Shown here piece after piece: positions 11,005 to 20,553 of a stretch of DNA of 64,000 bases. Numbering within the stretch: position 1 is the stretch's first letter; the number at the start of each line of letters is the position of its first letter. Location of the stretch: positions 2,750,290 to 2,814,289 of the forward strand of contig CP091242.1 of NCBI GenBank assembly GCA_027627705.1, written 5' to 3'. Made by a program: the position numbers and the translations under genes. Origin of the DNA: Hyphomonadaceae bacterium BL14. Lineage in GTDB: Bacteria; Pseudomonadota; Alphaproteobacteria; Caulobacterales; Maricaulaceae. The notes under the pieces are model-generated. The model had not been told where the DNA came from. It saw only the letters and a program-made list of their open reading frames with translations, and did no database searches.

Positions 11005-12177
11005 TCAAAGCTCCCCGCGAAAAGCGCGCTGTGAAAGGGATTGAAAAAGATCCTCACCAGAGCCTTCTGGTGTCTGCGAACTCGCCTCGATAGCTCGGGC
11101 TTTCCGCAGCATCGCGACAAACCGGAGCTGATCCTCTATCGGAGGCAGGTTGATCTCGAGCTTTCGGATGATTCCGAGGTTCAATCCGTCCATGATCGCG
11201 CCCTTATTGAAGGACTTGATCTGGCGAATGATCAGCGGATCGGAATGGATCGCGAAGGAGAGTACTTCCGGGTGGATCAGTTCCTTATTGCAGGTGATTG
11301 TCGCGAGGTGCTTGGTCGTGATGGCTTCGGGGATGTCGTCCGGCACGACGGCGGAGCGACCGGTGGTGCCCATGATCGTGACAATCACGTCGCCCGGGAA
11401 AACCTTGTAGCGACGCAGTTCCTCGTACTTTGACGGCGTGATGAAGCGCCGTTCGGCCCAGGCGAACTTGTTCTGCACCGCGTTGTCGATACCTAGGACC
11501 GCGATGCCCTCATCCACGAATTCGCCGTGGCGTAGCGCACTGCCAAATGGTCCCGAGCGGATCGCGCCCTTCCGATCAACGGCAAGCGCCTCGAACGTGA
11601 ACGGCTCCCAGTCGCCATGTCTAGGGTTGAGGTGTCCGACTATATGCAGATAAGCAGACCTGACGAAATCACCGTTCGCTTTCAATAACTTCTGGCGCTT
11701 GCGCCGAATGCCATCAGCTCTTGCGAGGATGGAGGCAATCCGCTGTTGCTCGGATCGATCAATCCGAGGCAGTTCAATCTCTTCCAGCTTTGATTTATCG
11801 ACGTGCGGGATCGTGGCTCCACGAGCCTGTGCCTCGTCATTAAGTTGGCGAAATCGACTCTGAAGAAGTCTGCCAACGAACTCTGTGTCCCATTCCTCTG
11901 GCGACTTGATACGCATTCTGGCTACGGTGCTGCCAATCATGCCATCGACGCCGTATCCGACGGTGCCAGCATTCGCGCCGTCCCAGACAATGCATAGATC
12001 GGCCGACGTTACTGCCACGCCCTTTGCATCAGAAGCATATTTCTGGGGCGTAGCCCCACGCACTTCATCGATCTGGATGTAAGGCTTGGCACCGTTGACG
12101 CGCTGGTCATGAACTTCTGTGGCTTTCTTGCCTTTTCGAAGCTGAATGATGTCGCCCAATTGAACAGCATGCGTCAT
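11005..12177 (-). CDS. hsdS: Type I restriction-modification specificity subunit HsdS
   Basis: HsdS reads the bipartite target sequence and holds HsdM and HsdR together. The 390-aa protein has two target-recognition halves. The first starts at [14 protein letters not shown] and ends in [29 protein letters not shown] (helical spacer, about 128-160). The second has [23 protein letters not shown] and ends in [27 protein letters not shown]. Both spacers are intact, so it is probably functional. ATG overlaps the hsdM stop by 4 bp (ATGA). Confidence 0.93.
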   Translation of the reverse strand: MTHAVQLGDIIQLRKGKKATEVHDQRVNGAKPYIQIDEVRGATPQKYASDAKGVAVTSADLCIVWDGANAGTVGYGVDGMIGSTVARMRIKSPEEWDTEFVGRLLQSRFRQLNDEAQARGATIPHVDKSKLEEIELPRIDRSEQQRIASILARADGIRRKRQKLLKANGDFVRSAYLHIVGHLNPRHGDWEPFTFEALAVDRKGAIRSGPFGSALRHGEFVDEGIAVLGIDNAVQNKFAWAERRFITPSKYEELRRYKVFPGDVIVTIMGTTGRSAVVPDDIPEAITTKHLATITCNKELIHPEVLSFAIHSDPLIIRQIKSFNKGAIMDGLNLGIIRKLEINLPPIEDQLRFVAMLRKARAIEASSQTPEGSGEDLFQSLSQRAFRGEL

Positions 12178-13697
12178 CCGAGCATTTCCTCAAGCTCAGC
12201 CAAGTCGTCGGCAATCTCGTGGTTGAGTGCTTTCATCCTACTAAGGATCACATGGGGCGGGTCATAGTCCTCCTCCTTGTAGACGCGTTCCTTGTACCGG
12301 CTGAGAGATAGGTCGTAACCGGCCTCTTTGATCTCGGCGGCTGAGACAAAGAACGCCTTTGAGGTCCGGTCTTGGTCCGCAGCCGGATCGCGGGAGCGCC
12401 AGCGGGCCAGGCAGTCAGGCAGATCGTCCTCGGCCACGGGCTCCCGCTTATCGTCGAGCGATAGACCATCGGCCTCGACGTCATAGAAGAAGACATTGTC
12501 GGTGCGTCCGCCCTTGGTGAAGACCAAGATGCCGGTGGACACGCCCGCATAGGGCCTGAACACGCCGCTGGGCAGCGAAATCACGGCTTCCAGCTGGTTC
12601 TGGTCCACCAGGAGCTGACGCAGCTGACGATGCGCGCCCGAGGAGCCGAACAGCACGCCATCGGGCACGATGGTCGCGGACCGGCCGCCGGTGCTCAGCA
12701 TGCGCAGGATCAGCGCGAGAAACAGCAGCTCGGTCTTCTTCGTCTTGACCTGGCGCAGGAGGCCCGAGTGTACGTCCTCGAAATCAAGGCTGCCCTTGAA
12801 GGGCGGATTGGCGAGGATCACGTCGAAGCCCTCGCTCGCCTGCTTCGGGAACTTGTCTGTGAAGCCGGTGCTGAGCGTGTCCTGATAGTGGATGTCAGGA
12901 TCGTCGACTCCGTGCAGCATGAGGTTCATTGCCGCGATCCGCAGCATGGTCGCGTCGAAGTCGAAGCCGTGGAACATCCTGCTGCGGATGTGGTCGCGGT
13001 GCTCTTCGAGCAAGTCGCCAGTGAAGATCTTCTCGACCGCGCCGGTCTCGGGGTCCTTCTCCTCGATCACAGCCTCGGGCGAGGTGTAGGTCTCGAGCAG
13101 GTATTCCATGACGCTGACGAGGAAGCCGCCGGTGCCGCAGGCCGGGTCGCCGATGACGTCGGTCGGCTTGGGCTCCAGCATGTCGACCATCAGCCGAATG
13201 ATGTGTCGCGGCGTGCGGAACTGCCCGTTGATGCCAGCCGTCGTCAGTTTGCTGAGCAGATACTCGTAGAGGTCGCCCTTGGTGTCGCCCTCTGTCAGTG
13301 GCAATTCGTGGATCATGTTCACGGCCTTCACCAGAAGCCCCGGCTTCTGGATCATCAGCTGCGCGTCCTTCATGAACTCCGCGAAAGCCGTGCCGCTGGC
13401 CACCGTGGAGCGGAAATGCGGAAAGACCTTGTCCCGCACCAGGGGCAGCATCTGGTCGGATCCCAGGTGCCGGAACTGCGACCAGCGGAGGTGCTGCTCG
13501 TCCTCCTTGAAGCGGCGCTGGAACGGCTTGCCCGTCCGCTTTTGGCGGTTCTCGTCACGCGCCTCGTTGATGTCGAGAAGGCGCGCGTACATCAGGAACG
13601 TGATCTGCTCGATCACCGTCAGCGGGTTGGTGATCCCGCCCTGCCAGAATTCCGTCCAGAGCGCGTCGACGCGGCGCTTGAGTTCACCCGTGACCAT
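12174..13697 (-). CDS. hsdM: Type I restriction-modification methyltransferase HsdM
   Basis: HsdM is the N6-adenine methyltransferase that protects host DNA. The 507-aa length is normal. It has the N-terminal HsdM helical domain (about 1-150), SAM motif [15 protein letters not shown] (about 180) and catalytic motif IV ILANPPF (about 298). The start is directly adjacent to the hsdR stop (TAAATG). Its product should work with HsdS from the next gene. Confidence 0.95.
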   Translation of the reverse strand: MVTGELKRRVDALWTEFWQGGITNPLTVIEQITFLMYARLLDINEARDENRQKRTGKPFQRRFKEDEQHLRWSQFRHLGSDQMLPLVRDKVFPHFRSTVASGTAFAEFMKDAQLMIQKPGLLVKAVNMIHELPLTEGDTKGDLYEYLLSKLTTAGINGQFRTPRHIIRLMVDMLEPKPTDVIGDPACGTGGFLVSVMEYLLETYTSPEAVIEEKDPETGAVEKIFTGDLLEEHRDHIRSRMFHGFDFDATMLRIAAMNLMLHGVDDPDIHYQDTLSTGFTDKFPKQASEGFDVILANPPFKGSLDFEDVHSGLLRQVKTKKTELLFLALILRMLSTGGRSATIVPDGVLFGSSGAHRQLRQLLVDQNQLEAVISLPSGVFRPYAGVSTGILVFTKGGRTDNVFFYDVEADGLSLDDKREPVAEDDLPDCLARWRSRDPAADQDRTSKAFFVSAAEIKEAGYDLSLSRYKERVYKEEDYDPPHVILSRMKALNHEIADDLAELEEMLG

Positions 13698-16600
13698 TTA
13701 TGATTTCCTCTCGTTCGGGTTGTCGTCGGGGCGTTCCTCGGCCAGGGGGCCGAAGGAGCGCACTATGTTGATGAGATCGGTGAGGTCAGCCTCGTCCTCG
13801 AACACGCCGTCCGGTCCGTCGGCATCGACCACAGTGAAGGGGTCGTCGTAGAGCCGCTCGACCTCAATCGTGCCGTAGCGCGCGATGTGGTTCTGCAGCA
13901 TCGCTAGAAAGCGCGTCTGCTTCGCGCTCAGCTTCGGATGCTTCTGGACGAAGGCAGTGAATTTCTCCCGCACCGCCTCGGGATCCATGCCCACGATCAT
14001 TCGGATCGCGAGGTAGAGCGGACCAGCGGTCTCGCTGAAGAACTCCTCAAGATGCTCTCGCCGGACATCCGGATGCTGGGTCAGGACAAGCGCCACGAGC
14101 GAATCGATTTCGCGGTCGGTCACGGCTTCGCCGGCACGGATCTTCTTCAGGACCGGGTTGGTCTCGAAGTGCTTCTTGAGTTCCGCTTCGACGATCTGCT
14201 GGTACGCTTTCATGTCTACGGATTTCAGGCTTGCCGAGCGACGGGCGATCTTCATCTGCCCGGCATCCTCGGTAATATCGACCACCTTCGGAGGCAGGCC
14301 CTGCGAGCCACCTTTGGCGCGGTGATGCATGATCTCGCGAAGTTGGAGGCGTGCGTTCTCCAGGTCGGCGACCACTACATTTTTCCAGAAGCTGTCGGAT
14401 CTCACGCTCTTGATGATTTCCGCCTTCTCGCGCACCGGGTTCAGGTGCATCTGAAGGGATGCCAAGCGATCAAGGAGCTCGATTTTCAGGTCGGCAATCT
14501 CTCCCGAGCCACGAAGCACGGCGATCTGCATCCGCGCTATGAGAAGGTCGAGCGCAAGGGCGTCGCTGAAGCCACGGATGTTTCGCCACTGCATCAGAGG
14601 TGCGATCTCTTGGCGTAGTCTGGCGACAGTCGTCGGCGCGAACGCCTTCAAAACCTCGGGGCGCGATAGCGCGCGCTTCTCTTTCCATTTCTCCCGAACG
14701 GCAATGGACTCTTCCGGCAAGGCATTGATGTCCTTTGTCACTAGATCGATGACGGCGTCGAAAGCCGCGATTTCGCTCTTCTGGAGGGCGATCTCGGCAA
14801 CATTCAGCCGCTCCTCGAAAACCTGCTGAGCAAGCGGTTTGCTCTGCATGGGCTCGGCAGGGCGATAGCCCATTTCAAAGCGGGCAAAATTGCCCCAATG
14901 GTCAAAGATGCGGAAAACACTCTTGTGCTGGCCGGGTCCGAAGAGGTCCGGACAGAGACGCGTGCCGCGGCCGATCATTTGCCAGAACTTTACTGGCGAT
15001 TTGACAGGCCTCGCAAAAACCAGGTTCACGATCTCCGGTATGTCGATCCCAGTATCGAGCATGTCGACCGAGATCGCGATGGTCAGATCGTTGTTGGTGC
15101 CGTCGCCCTTGAAATCGTCGATCAGCTGCTCGGCTCGGGGATCGTAGTTGTCGATCACCTGGCAGAATTTCCCGGCGTACTGCGGATACATTTCATCGAA
15201 GAGCTGACGCATCAGCATCGCGTGCTGATGGTTTCGCGCGAAAATGATGCTCTTTCCAAGTATTTGTCCGGTCGCATCCTTGATCCCGTTTTCCATCAGG
15301 TTTCGGAGGATCGCGCGGTTGGTGTCCTTGTTGTAGATGACCTTGTCGATCTGCTCCGAAGAAAAATCATACTGCGCCGGATCCTCCCCCTGGTCTTCGA
15401 GTTCCTGGATCTGCTGGGGCGACAGGCCATCGAGGGTGATGCCGTCGCGGAGAAACTGCGTAGTGTGCTCATAAACCTCGAATGGGGTCAGGTAGCCCTC
15501 CTGAACCGCCAGCGCGAGATCGTAATTCGACGTTGGAAGCTGACCTTCACACCCAAAGAGGCGGAAGGTGCTGCGCGTGACGAAGTCGACTGGCGTCGCG
15601 GTAAGCCCAACCTGATGACAGTCGAAATAGTGAAAAATGTCTCCGTATACGTTGTAGATGCTTCGATGAGACTCATCCGCGATGATGAGGTCGAAGAAGC
15701 CGGGATCGAAAGACTGGAAGACCTTTTGCATAGCGGGATAGGTCGCAAGGAAGACGCGCTCACTGGCATTCGTCTTGACGCGCGACGTGATGATCCGCGT
15801 GGGCTCCGAAAGGAAATCGTTGAATGCGTTCTTGGCCTGCTTCCGGAGTTCCTTCCGGTCACAAAGGAACAGGACCCGCTTGACCCAACCGGCCCGGATC
15901 AGAAGGTCCGTCAGCGCTATCGCGACGCGAGTCTTGCCTGTGCCGGTTGCCTGAACCACTAGCGCCCGACGGTGCTTCTGCGAAAAACGCTCGGAAACCC
16001 TTTTGATCGCTTCGAGCTGGTACAGGCGATCCACGATCTGATCGCTGATCGCGACTGTGTCGAGAGGCTGTTTATTTTGCCTCTGGTAGTTGGCCAGATG
16101 CTGAAGGCTGTCCTTCGAGTAGAAGCCATAGAGCTTCCGCGGAGGGAATTCCTGCGCGTCGTCCCAGATCCAGATGTCGAAGCCATTCGTGTAGAAAATG
16201 ACAGGGCGGTGGCCATATCGCTTTTCAAGGCTATCGGAATAGAGTTTTGCCTGATGCCGACCAAGCTCGGCATCAGTCGAGGTCTTCTTCGCCTCGATAA
16301 CGGCCAGAGGGTTCCCGTTGTCATCCCAGAGCACGTAATCGGCGTAACCGATGCCCGTGGTCGTAGGTTGGCCGTCGACCTCTACTTCCTTGCCCACCTG
16401 CGTCGTGCTCTTGACGCCGTCTGCGATATCCCAGCCGACGCTCGCCAACATGCTATCGATGAGGCGCGTTCGGGTCTCTGCCTCGCTGAACTGCAGCTCA
16501 TCGGCTGCTGCCTGTGCTGAGCTTGCAAGCTGTTTGAGCTCAGCCGCTTCCTTCTGAGCAACGGTTGCTTTCGCGCGGGCTTCCTCGAGTTCCGAAAGCA

Positions 16601-17093
16601 ACGCATCCATCTGCGCTTCTTGAGCCGCGAGCTTTTCGAGGACTTGGCGCCGTTCCCGCTCCTCGACCTGACCTGGAATGGCTGGCTGCTGGAAGGCGGG
16701 AAGCTGGTCCGCTTTCGCCTGCCCGTATCGGACACACATCCAGCGGGCCAGATCGTATGCTTCCTTGATGAGCCAGAGCGCATGTTGGGTTCTCACGGGT
16801 TCGCCATGCGCGGCCTTGTTGCCGTGCATCCGCAACGCGTGAAGTTTGTCGAGGATGACCTTCGGAGTGATCGCGATGAAGGCGTCGTTCTTCAAGAGAT
16901 CGACGAATGTGGGCAGGTCCGGCTTCGGGAGCCCCAGCTCGCGGTAGATGTCCTTCGTCAGGTTTTCGCCGAAGAGGCGAAGCTTGACGAGCGCGCTTGC
17001 TGGGTCTGCGTGAGCATACGACTCCGCAAATCCGCCAAGGCCAGCAAGTTCGGGCCAGCCGTCACGCAGGATTTCAAAATTGAGAGACTTCAT
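13698..17093 (-). CDS. hsdR: Type I restriction endonuclease subunit HsdR
   Basis: HsdR is the ATP-driven translocase and nuclease of the type I complex. The 1131-aa protein has an N-terminal DUF4145-like domain (about 1-115), an Ala/Glu-rich coiled coil (about 145-205), and a PD-(D/E)XK nuclease around ADYVLWDD...LAVIEAKKT (about 250-275). The SF2 helicase shows ATGTGKT, IADESHRS, TATP and QMIGRGTRL. All key residues are present. It overlaps the WYL regulator by 4 bp (ATGA), so expression follows that gene. Confidence 0.95.
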   Translation of the reverse strand: MKSLNFEILRDGWPELAGLGGFAESYAHADPASALVKLRLFGENLTKDIYRELGLPKPDLPTFVDLLKNDAFIAITPKVILDKLHALRMHGNKAAHGEPVRTQHALWLIKEAYDLARWMCVRYGQAKADQLPAFQQPAIPGQVEERERRQVLEKLAAQEAQMDALLSELEEARAKATVAQKEAAELKQLASSAQAAADELQFSEAETRTRLIDSMLASVGWDIADGVKSTTQVGKEVEVDGQPTTTGIGYADYVLWDDNGNPLAVIEAKKTSTDAELGRHQAKLYSDSLEKRYGHRPVIFYTNGFDIWIWDDAQEFPPRKLYGFYSKDSLQHLANYQRQNKQPLDTVAISDQIVDRLYQLEAIKRVSERFSQKHRRALVVQATGTGKTRVAIALTDLLIRAGWVKRVLFLCDRKELRKQAKNAFNDFLSEPTRIITSRVKTNASERVFLATYPAMQKVFQSFDPGFFDLIIADESHRSIYNVYGDIFHYFDCHQVGLTATPVDFVTRSTFRLFGCEGQLPTSNYDLALAVQEGYLTPFEVYEHTTQFLRDGITLDGLSPQQIQELEDQGEDPAQYDFSSEQIDKVIYNKDTNRAILRNLMENGIKDATGQILGKSIIFARNHQHAMLMRQLFDEMYPQYAGKFCQVIDNYDPRAEQLIDDFKGDGTNNDLTIAISVDMLDTGIDIPEIVNLVFARPVKSPVKFWQMIGRGTRLCPDLFGPGQHKSVFRIFDHWGNFARFEMGYRPAEPMQSKPLAQQVFEERLNVAEIALQKSEIAAFDAVIDLVTKDINALPEESIAVREKWKEKRALSRPEVLKAFAPTTVARLRQEIAPLMQWRNIRGFSDALALDLLIARMQIAVLRGSGEIADLKIELLDRLASLQMHLNPVREKAEIIKSVRSDSFWKNVVVADLENARLQLREIMHHRAKGGSQGLPPKVVDITEDAGQMKIARRSASLKSVDMKAYQQIVEAELKKHFETNPVLKKIRAGEAVTDREIDSLVALVLTQHPDVRREHLEEFFSETAGPLYLAIRMIVGMDPEAVREKFTAFVQKHPKLSAKQTRFLAMLQNHIARYGTIEVERLYDDPFTVVDADGPDGVFEDEADLTDLINIVRSFGPLAEERPDDNPNERKS

Positions 17094-17947
17094 GCCATCG
17101 CCTCCGCAAGAGCGGCGTCGAATGCAGCACGATTGGCCACCACGACCGGGATTTCGTGGGGGTTATCCAGCTTGTCGGCGACATCCAGACGGAGGCGCTT
17201 CTGGAAATAGTAGAGCAGTGCTTTGCGCACCATCACTTCGGTGCGCCCATCCTTCATTTCATAGTCTTGGGCTATGATCGACCGCTGGCTCTCGCTCAAG
17301 GCTGGATTGGGCGCGAGCGCCACCGCGAAGCGATCATGCCAAAGCTTATCCTCCTTCGCGGATGCGACCGACAGTCCATGCTTTCGGGTCTTCATGCATC
17401 GTGACAAGATGAAGTCTTTGAACTTTTGATCGACGTGACAGAATGCACGGACATGCCAGCGTAGTCCGTCATTGCCGAGCGCATGGGGTGAAATCTGCCT
17501 CCACTCGGGGGCAGGCTTCTTGGCACTCATCGACTGGTAGAAGATCTCGATGGAGTGGCCTTCCCGCGCGGCTTTGAGGACATCGCGAAGGATGCCAGCC
17601 TCCACGCGCCGATGTGGAATAGGCAGAGCATCGTGCTCGGGTGCCGATGCAAGCCAGGCCTCGGTCACACCAGATGCTCCCCCGTTCGACTCGCGCAGAT
17701 GAGCGAGGTACGTGGACGCATTGGGCTGCATGAACACGGGTTTGAATTCATCAGCCGCCTTATAGCGTTTGGCACTCTTGTCGTAGATTAGGTTTCCGGG
17801 TGCCTTGTCCTCGTAGAGTGTCAGGTCCTTGGAGGCTTGGGGCACGGAGACGCCAAACTGGTCGACGATGTCGGCGCGGTTGATCCCGCCCTCCCAGAAG
17901 AGGCGGAACTCAATGAACTCCAACCGTTTTTCGACACCCCAGCGCAT
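17090..17947 (-). CDS. WYL-domain transcriptional regulator (CapW/BrxR type)
   Basis: A 285-aa protein with an N-terminal winged helix (MRWGVEKRLEFIEFRLFWEG, then INRADIVDQFGVSVPQASKDL, about 1-45), a central WYL domain (ISPHALGNDGLRWHVRAFCH, about 155-175) and a C-terminal WCX-like extension. This arrangement matches the CapW/BrxR repressors found upstream of CBASS, BREX and other phage-defence operons. The start at 17947 matches the family N-terminus; an upstream Met 13 codons earlier is less likely. It is the first gene of the six-gene operon and probably represses it from sites at 18006-18037. Confidence 0.88.
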   Translation of the reverse strand: MRWGVEKRLEFIEFRLFWEGGINRADIVDQFGVSVPQASKDLTLYEDKAPGNLIYDKSAKRYKAADEFKPVFMQPNASTYLAHLRESNGGASGVTEAWLASAPEHDALPIPHRRVEAGILRDVLKAAREGHSIEIFYQSMSAKKPAPEWRQISPHALGNDGLRWHVRAFCHVDQKFKDFILSRCMKTRKHGLSVASAKEDKLWHDRFAVALAPNPALSESQRSIIAQDYEMKDGRTEVMVRKALLYYFQKRLRLDVADKLDNPHEIPVVVANRAAFDAALAEAMA

Positions 17948-18005
17948 GGCAGGCCCTCGTTGAGCTGACGGGACAAGAGCGCCCACCAGAATCGTTTGAT
18001 GATGG

Positions 18006-18037
18006 GTATATAAACTATACGCGTGTTGACGATCAAC
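18006..18037 (-). promoter_or_regulatory. Candidate promoter and operator of defence operon
   Basis: Two inverted repeats lie 58-90 bp upstream of the WYL start: GTATA-TAAAC-TATAC (18006-18020) and GTTGA-CGA-TCAAC (18025-18037). Read leftward, TTGATC and TTTATA are spaced 16 bp, fitting a sigma-70-like promoter that overlaps both repeats. WYL regulators of this type bind inverted repeats at their own promoter. Confidence 0.5.
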
Positions 18038-18067
18038 CCCTTCGCGCGATGTTTTTTTGGAGGGAGT

Positions 18068-18466
18068 TCAGGCTGCGGTGCTTACCGAAAAGCGCTGGCG
18101 CTGCTCGTTCCACGCTGTGGGAAATGACTCTAGCGTCAGCGACAGCGTCACCTCCGGCCCCTGCTTCCCGTCCACGATCGCCTCGACGATGTCCGGCGCT
18201 AGCAGCGTCAGGCGCAGGACGCGGGTCATGTAGGATGGTGCGATCCCCTCTCGCCCGGCCAGTTCGGCGATGGTGGCAAACTCCCCGGAATCCAGCATGC
18301 GCTTCCACCGGAAGGCGCGTGCCAGCGCCTTGACCAATGTGTTGTCCGGCGTTCGCTCTGGTCGGACACGGTCGGGCATCTGCATCTCCTTGCGCCCTCC
18401 GCGCTTCACGATGCGGAATGGCACGTGGATTGTAACCGTCTCGGGGACCGCCGTCGGGCGGGTCAT
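18068..18466 (-). CDS. Conserved hypothetical protein of recombinase cassette
   Basis: A 132-aa basic protein starting MTRPTAVPETVTIHVPFRIV. A segment around AFRWKRMLDSGEFATIAELAGREGIAPSYMTRVLRLTLLAPDI reads as a helix-turn-helix of the ParB/KorB kind (about 55-100). The start overlaps the recombinase stop by 4 bp (ATGA). It is probably a DNA-binding accessory of the recombinase, perhaps a directionality factor; that role is inferred only from position and fold. Confidence 0.7.
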   Translation of the reverse strand: MTRPTAVPETVTIHVPFRIVKRGGRKEMQMPDRVRPERTPDNTLVKALARAFRWKRMLDSGEFATIAELAGREGIAPSYMTRVLRLTLLAPDIVEAIVDGKQGPEVTLSLTLESFPTAWNEQRQRFSVSTAA

Positions 18467-19788
18467 GCCGCTGCTCCGATGCTGCCAGACAGCATCTCGC
18501 GCGCGAGCCCTCCGAGGCCGTCCATCCGGAGCCGGAAGTTGAGCCCGTTCGTGCCGATATCGACGCGCTCGACCAGCAGCGTGACTATGCGCGCCTGCTC
18601 GGCGGGGAAGAGTTCGTCCCACAGCGGATCGAGCCGCTGCAACGCCGCGCGGGCGTCGGCCTCGGAGACGTCGTCGGCGTGGGCACGCGCCGCCTTCCAA
18701 GTCCCCGCAACAATTTCAGGCTGCCGGAACACGGCACGGAGTTGGTCGATGACCGCGGCCTCGATCTCCCCTGCTGGCACGCGGCCCACGGGGCATGACC
18801 CGGCACCATGCTTCAGGACTGTCTGGCTGACGTAGTAGCGGTAGAGCCTGTCGCCCTTGCGGGTATGCGTCGGTGAGAACGCGGCGCCATCGGGCCCGAA
18901 CAGCAGCCCCTTCAGCAGCGCGGGCGTGTCGGCGCGAGTGCGTGCGGCGCGCTTTCTGGGGCTCTCCTGCAGGATGGCGTGCACGCGGTCCCAAGTCTCG
19001 CGGTCGATGATCGCGTCGTGTTCGCCAGGATAGCTCTCGCCCTTGTGGACCGCCTGGCCGATGTAGGCGCGGTTGCTGAGCATCCGATAGATGTATTTCT
19101 TGTCGATCCTGTTCCCGCGCGGGGTGCGTATGCCGCGGGCGCCGACCTCGCGCGCCAGTTCCGTGCAGGAACCGATCTCGAGGAAGCTGGCGAAGATCCA
19201 GCGCACATTCGTTGCGGCTTCTTCGTCGACCACCAGTTTCCGATTCTCGACGCGGTAGCCGTAGGGCGGGAGGCCGCCCATCCACATGCCCTTCTTCCGG
19301 CTGGCGGCCACCTTGTCCCGGATACGCTCGGCTGTTACCTCGCGTTCGAACTGGGCGAAGCTGAGCAGGATGTTCAGCGTCAGCCGCCCCATGGACGTGG
19401 TGGTGTTGAACGACTGCGTGACCGAGACGAAGGTCACGCCGTTGCGGTCGAACACCTCCACCAGCTTGGCAAAATCGGCCAGCGACCGGGAGAGACGGTC
19501 GATCTTGTAGACCACGACCACATCAACGAGCCCGTCCTCGATGTCAGTCATCAGCCGTTTCAGGCCCGGGCGCTCCAGCGTGCCGCCAGACACTCCGCCA
19601 TCGTCATACTGATCGCGCACCAGCACCCAGCCCTGCGACCGCTGGCTGGCGATGTAGGCCTCGCAGGCCTCGCGCTGGGCATCAAGGGAGTTGAATGCCT
19701 GATCGAGCCCTTCCTCGGAGGATTTGCGGGTGTAGACCGCGCAGCGCAGCTTGCGCGGCGTGGCTGGCGTGTCATCTGGCCGGGTCAT
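18463..19788 (-). CDS. Large serine recombinase (site-specific integrase)
   Basis: A 441-aa serine recombinase. The resolvase-type catalytic domain (about 10-160) has CAVYTRKSSEEG with the nucleophilic serine, QREACEAYI, VYKIDRLSRSLADF and FAQFEREVTAERIRDK. A recombinase DNA-binding domain (LPPYGYRV, then RNRIDKKYIYRMLSNRAYIG, about 175-260) and a zinc-ribbon-like part (about 270-345; LLKGLLFGPDG then YYVSQ...GSCPVGRVPA) follow. It most likely integrates and excises the element. ATG overlaps the DUF2924 stop by 4 bp. The start at MTRPDD was chosen for this overlap; the frame is open 36 codons upstream. Confidence 0.92.
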   Translation of the reverse strand: MTRPDDTPATPRKLRCAVYTRKSSEEGLDQAFNSLDAQREACEAYIASQRSQGWVLVRDQYDDGGVSGGTLERPGLKRLMTDIEDGLVDVVVVYKIDRLSRSLADFAKLVEVFDRNGVTFVSVTQSFNTTTSMGRLTLNILLSFAQFEREVTAERIRDKVAASRKKGMWMGGLPPYGYRVENRKLVVDEEAATNVRWIFASFLEIGSCTELAREVGARGIRTPRGNRIDKKYIYRMLSNRAYIGQAVHKGESYPGEHDAIIDRETWDRVHAILQESPRKRAARTRADTPALLKGLLFGPDGAAFSPTHTRKGDRLYRYYVSQTVLKHGAGSCPVGRVPAGEIEAAVIDQLRAVFRQPEIVAGTWKAARAHADDVSEADARAALQRLDPLWDELFPAEQARIVTLLVERVDIGTNGLNFRLRMDGLGGLAREMLSGSIGAAA

Positions 19789-20237
19789 GAGCGCGCCCTT
19801 GCGTTCTTGAGGCCGAAGAACACCCAGCCATTCCAGCGCGTGCCGGTGATGGCGCGCGCGATGGCGGAGAGCGAACGATACGGCCGGCCCTGCCACTCGA
19901 ACCCGCCGCGCGTGACGGTCACCTCATGCTCGACCCCCTGCCATTCGCGGATCAGCCGCGTGCCGGCGATGGGCATGAGATCGGCGCGGATGCGCCGTAT
20001 GGTGATGTTGCCGCCGTCGAGCTCTTCTCCCAGCCGCTCCAGCCTGCGCAGGGTCTCAGGTTTAAGCCCGCCATAGGCAAGCTCCTGGATGCGATAGGCC
20101 AGGCGGGTCTCGAGATAGCGGCGGTTGAAGGGCGGCGCCTCGCTGTCATACAGGTCGCGCCACTGCTTCTTGAGTTCCAGCGTGGGCGTCGATTTCAGCG
20201 CCGCGAGGCGCGCGGGGATGGGGTCATGTGTGGTCAT
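19785..20237 (-). CDS. DUF2924 family protein
   Basis: A 150-aa protein of the DUF2924 family, nearly always found just upstream of this recombinase type in alphaproteobacteria. Diagnostic stretches are LKKQWRDLYDSEAPPFNRRYL and the C-terminal GGFEWQGRPYRSLSAIARAITGTRWNGWVFFGL. The family's function is not established; a role in recombination control is plausible. Start and stop overlap both neighbours by 4 bp. Confidence 0.88.
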   Translation of the reverse strand: MTTHDPIPARLAALKSTPTLELKKQWRDLYDSEAPPFNRRYLETRLAYRIQELAYGGLKPETLRRLERLGEELDGGNITIRRIRADLMPIAGTRLIREWQGVEHEVTVTRGGFEWQGRPYRSLSAIARAITGTRWNGWVFFGLKNARARS

Positions 20238-20431
20238 GCGTTCTCCGTCTGGTCCGGATTTGCATGACGCCATGGGGTGGCCGCACAGTGTAGGCGAACG
20301 TCTCCACTATTGTCACAAGCCGCGCCGCGCTGGCGCTGGCGCAGCCGGATGAGACCCAGCGCCAGCAGGTCGCAGACAGCCGCGCGCCGCTCGGCAGGGG
20401 TCATGAGATGTGAGGCAAGTGGGTTCATCAT
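20234..20431 (-). CDS. Small protein opening the recombinase cassette
   Basis: A 65-aa protein, MMNPLASHLMTPAERRAAVC then DLLALGLIRLRQRQ. The N-terminal half reads as a short helical segment common in small proteins encoded before DUF2924. The C-terminal half is compositionally odd. It shares an ATGA overlap with the DUF2924 gene. Either of two tandem ATG codons (20429-20431, 20426-20428) could be used. Confidence 0.6.
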   Translation of the reverse strand: MMNPLASHLMTPAERRAAVCDLLALGLIRLRQRQRGAACDNSGDVRLHCAATPWRHANPDQTENA

Positions 20432-20553
20432 CGCTTTCCCGGGTCTGAACCGGGACCATGACGGGCCTGCAGCGCACGCGCCACGCCTATCGGCGTGCTA
20501 TCCAAGCGCAGCGAGGAAGAAAGCAGGGATGCGAAAACCGGCCCCGCGACCGA

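Noticed and set aside
18068..20431. Tyrosine integrase for tRNA-site integration
   Set aside because: The only recombinase in the window is of the serine type; no R-H-R-Y protein was found.
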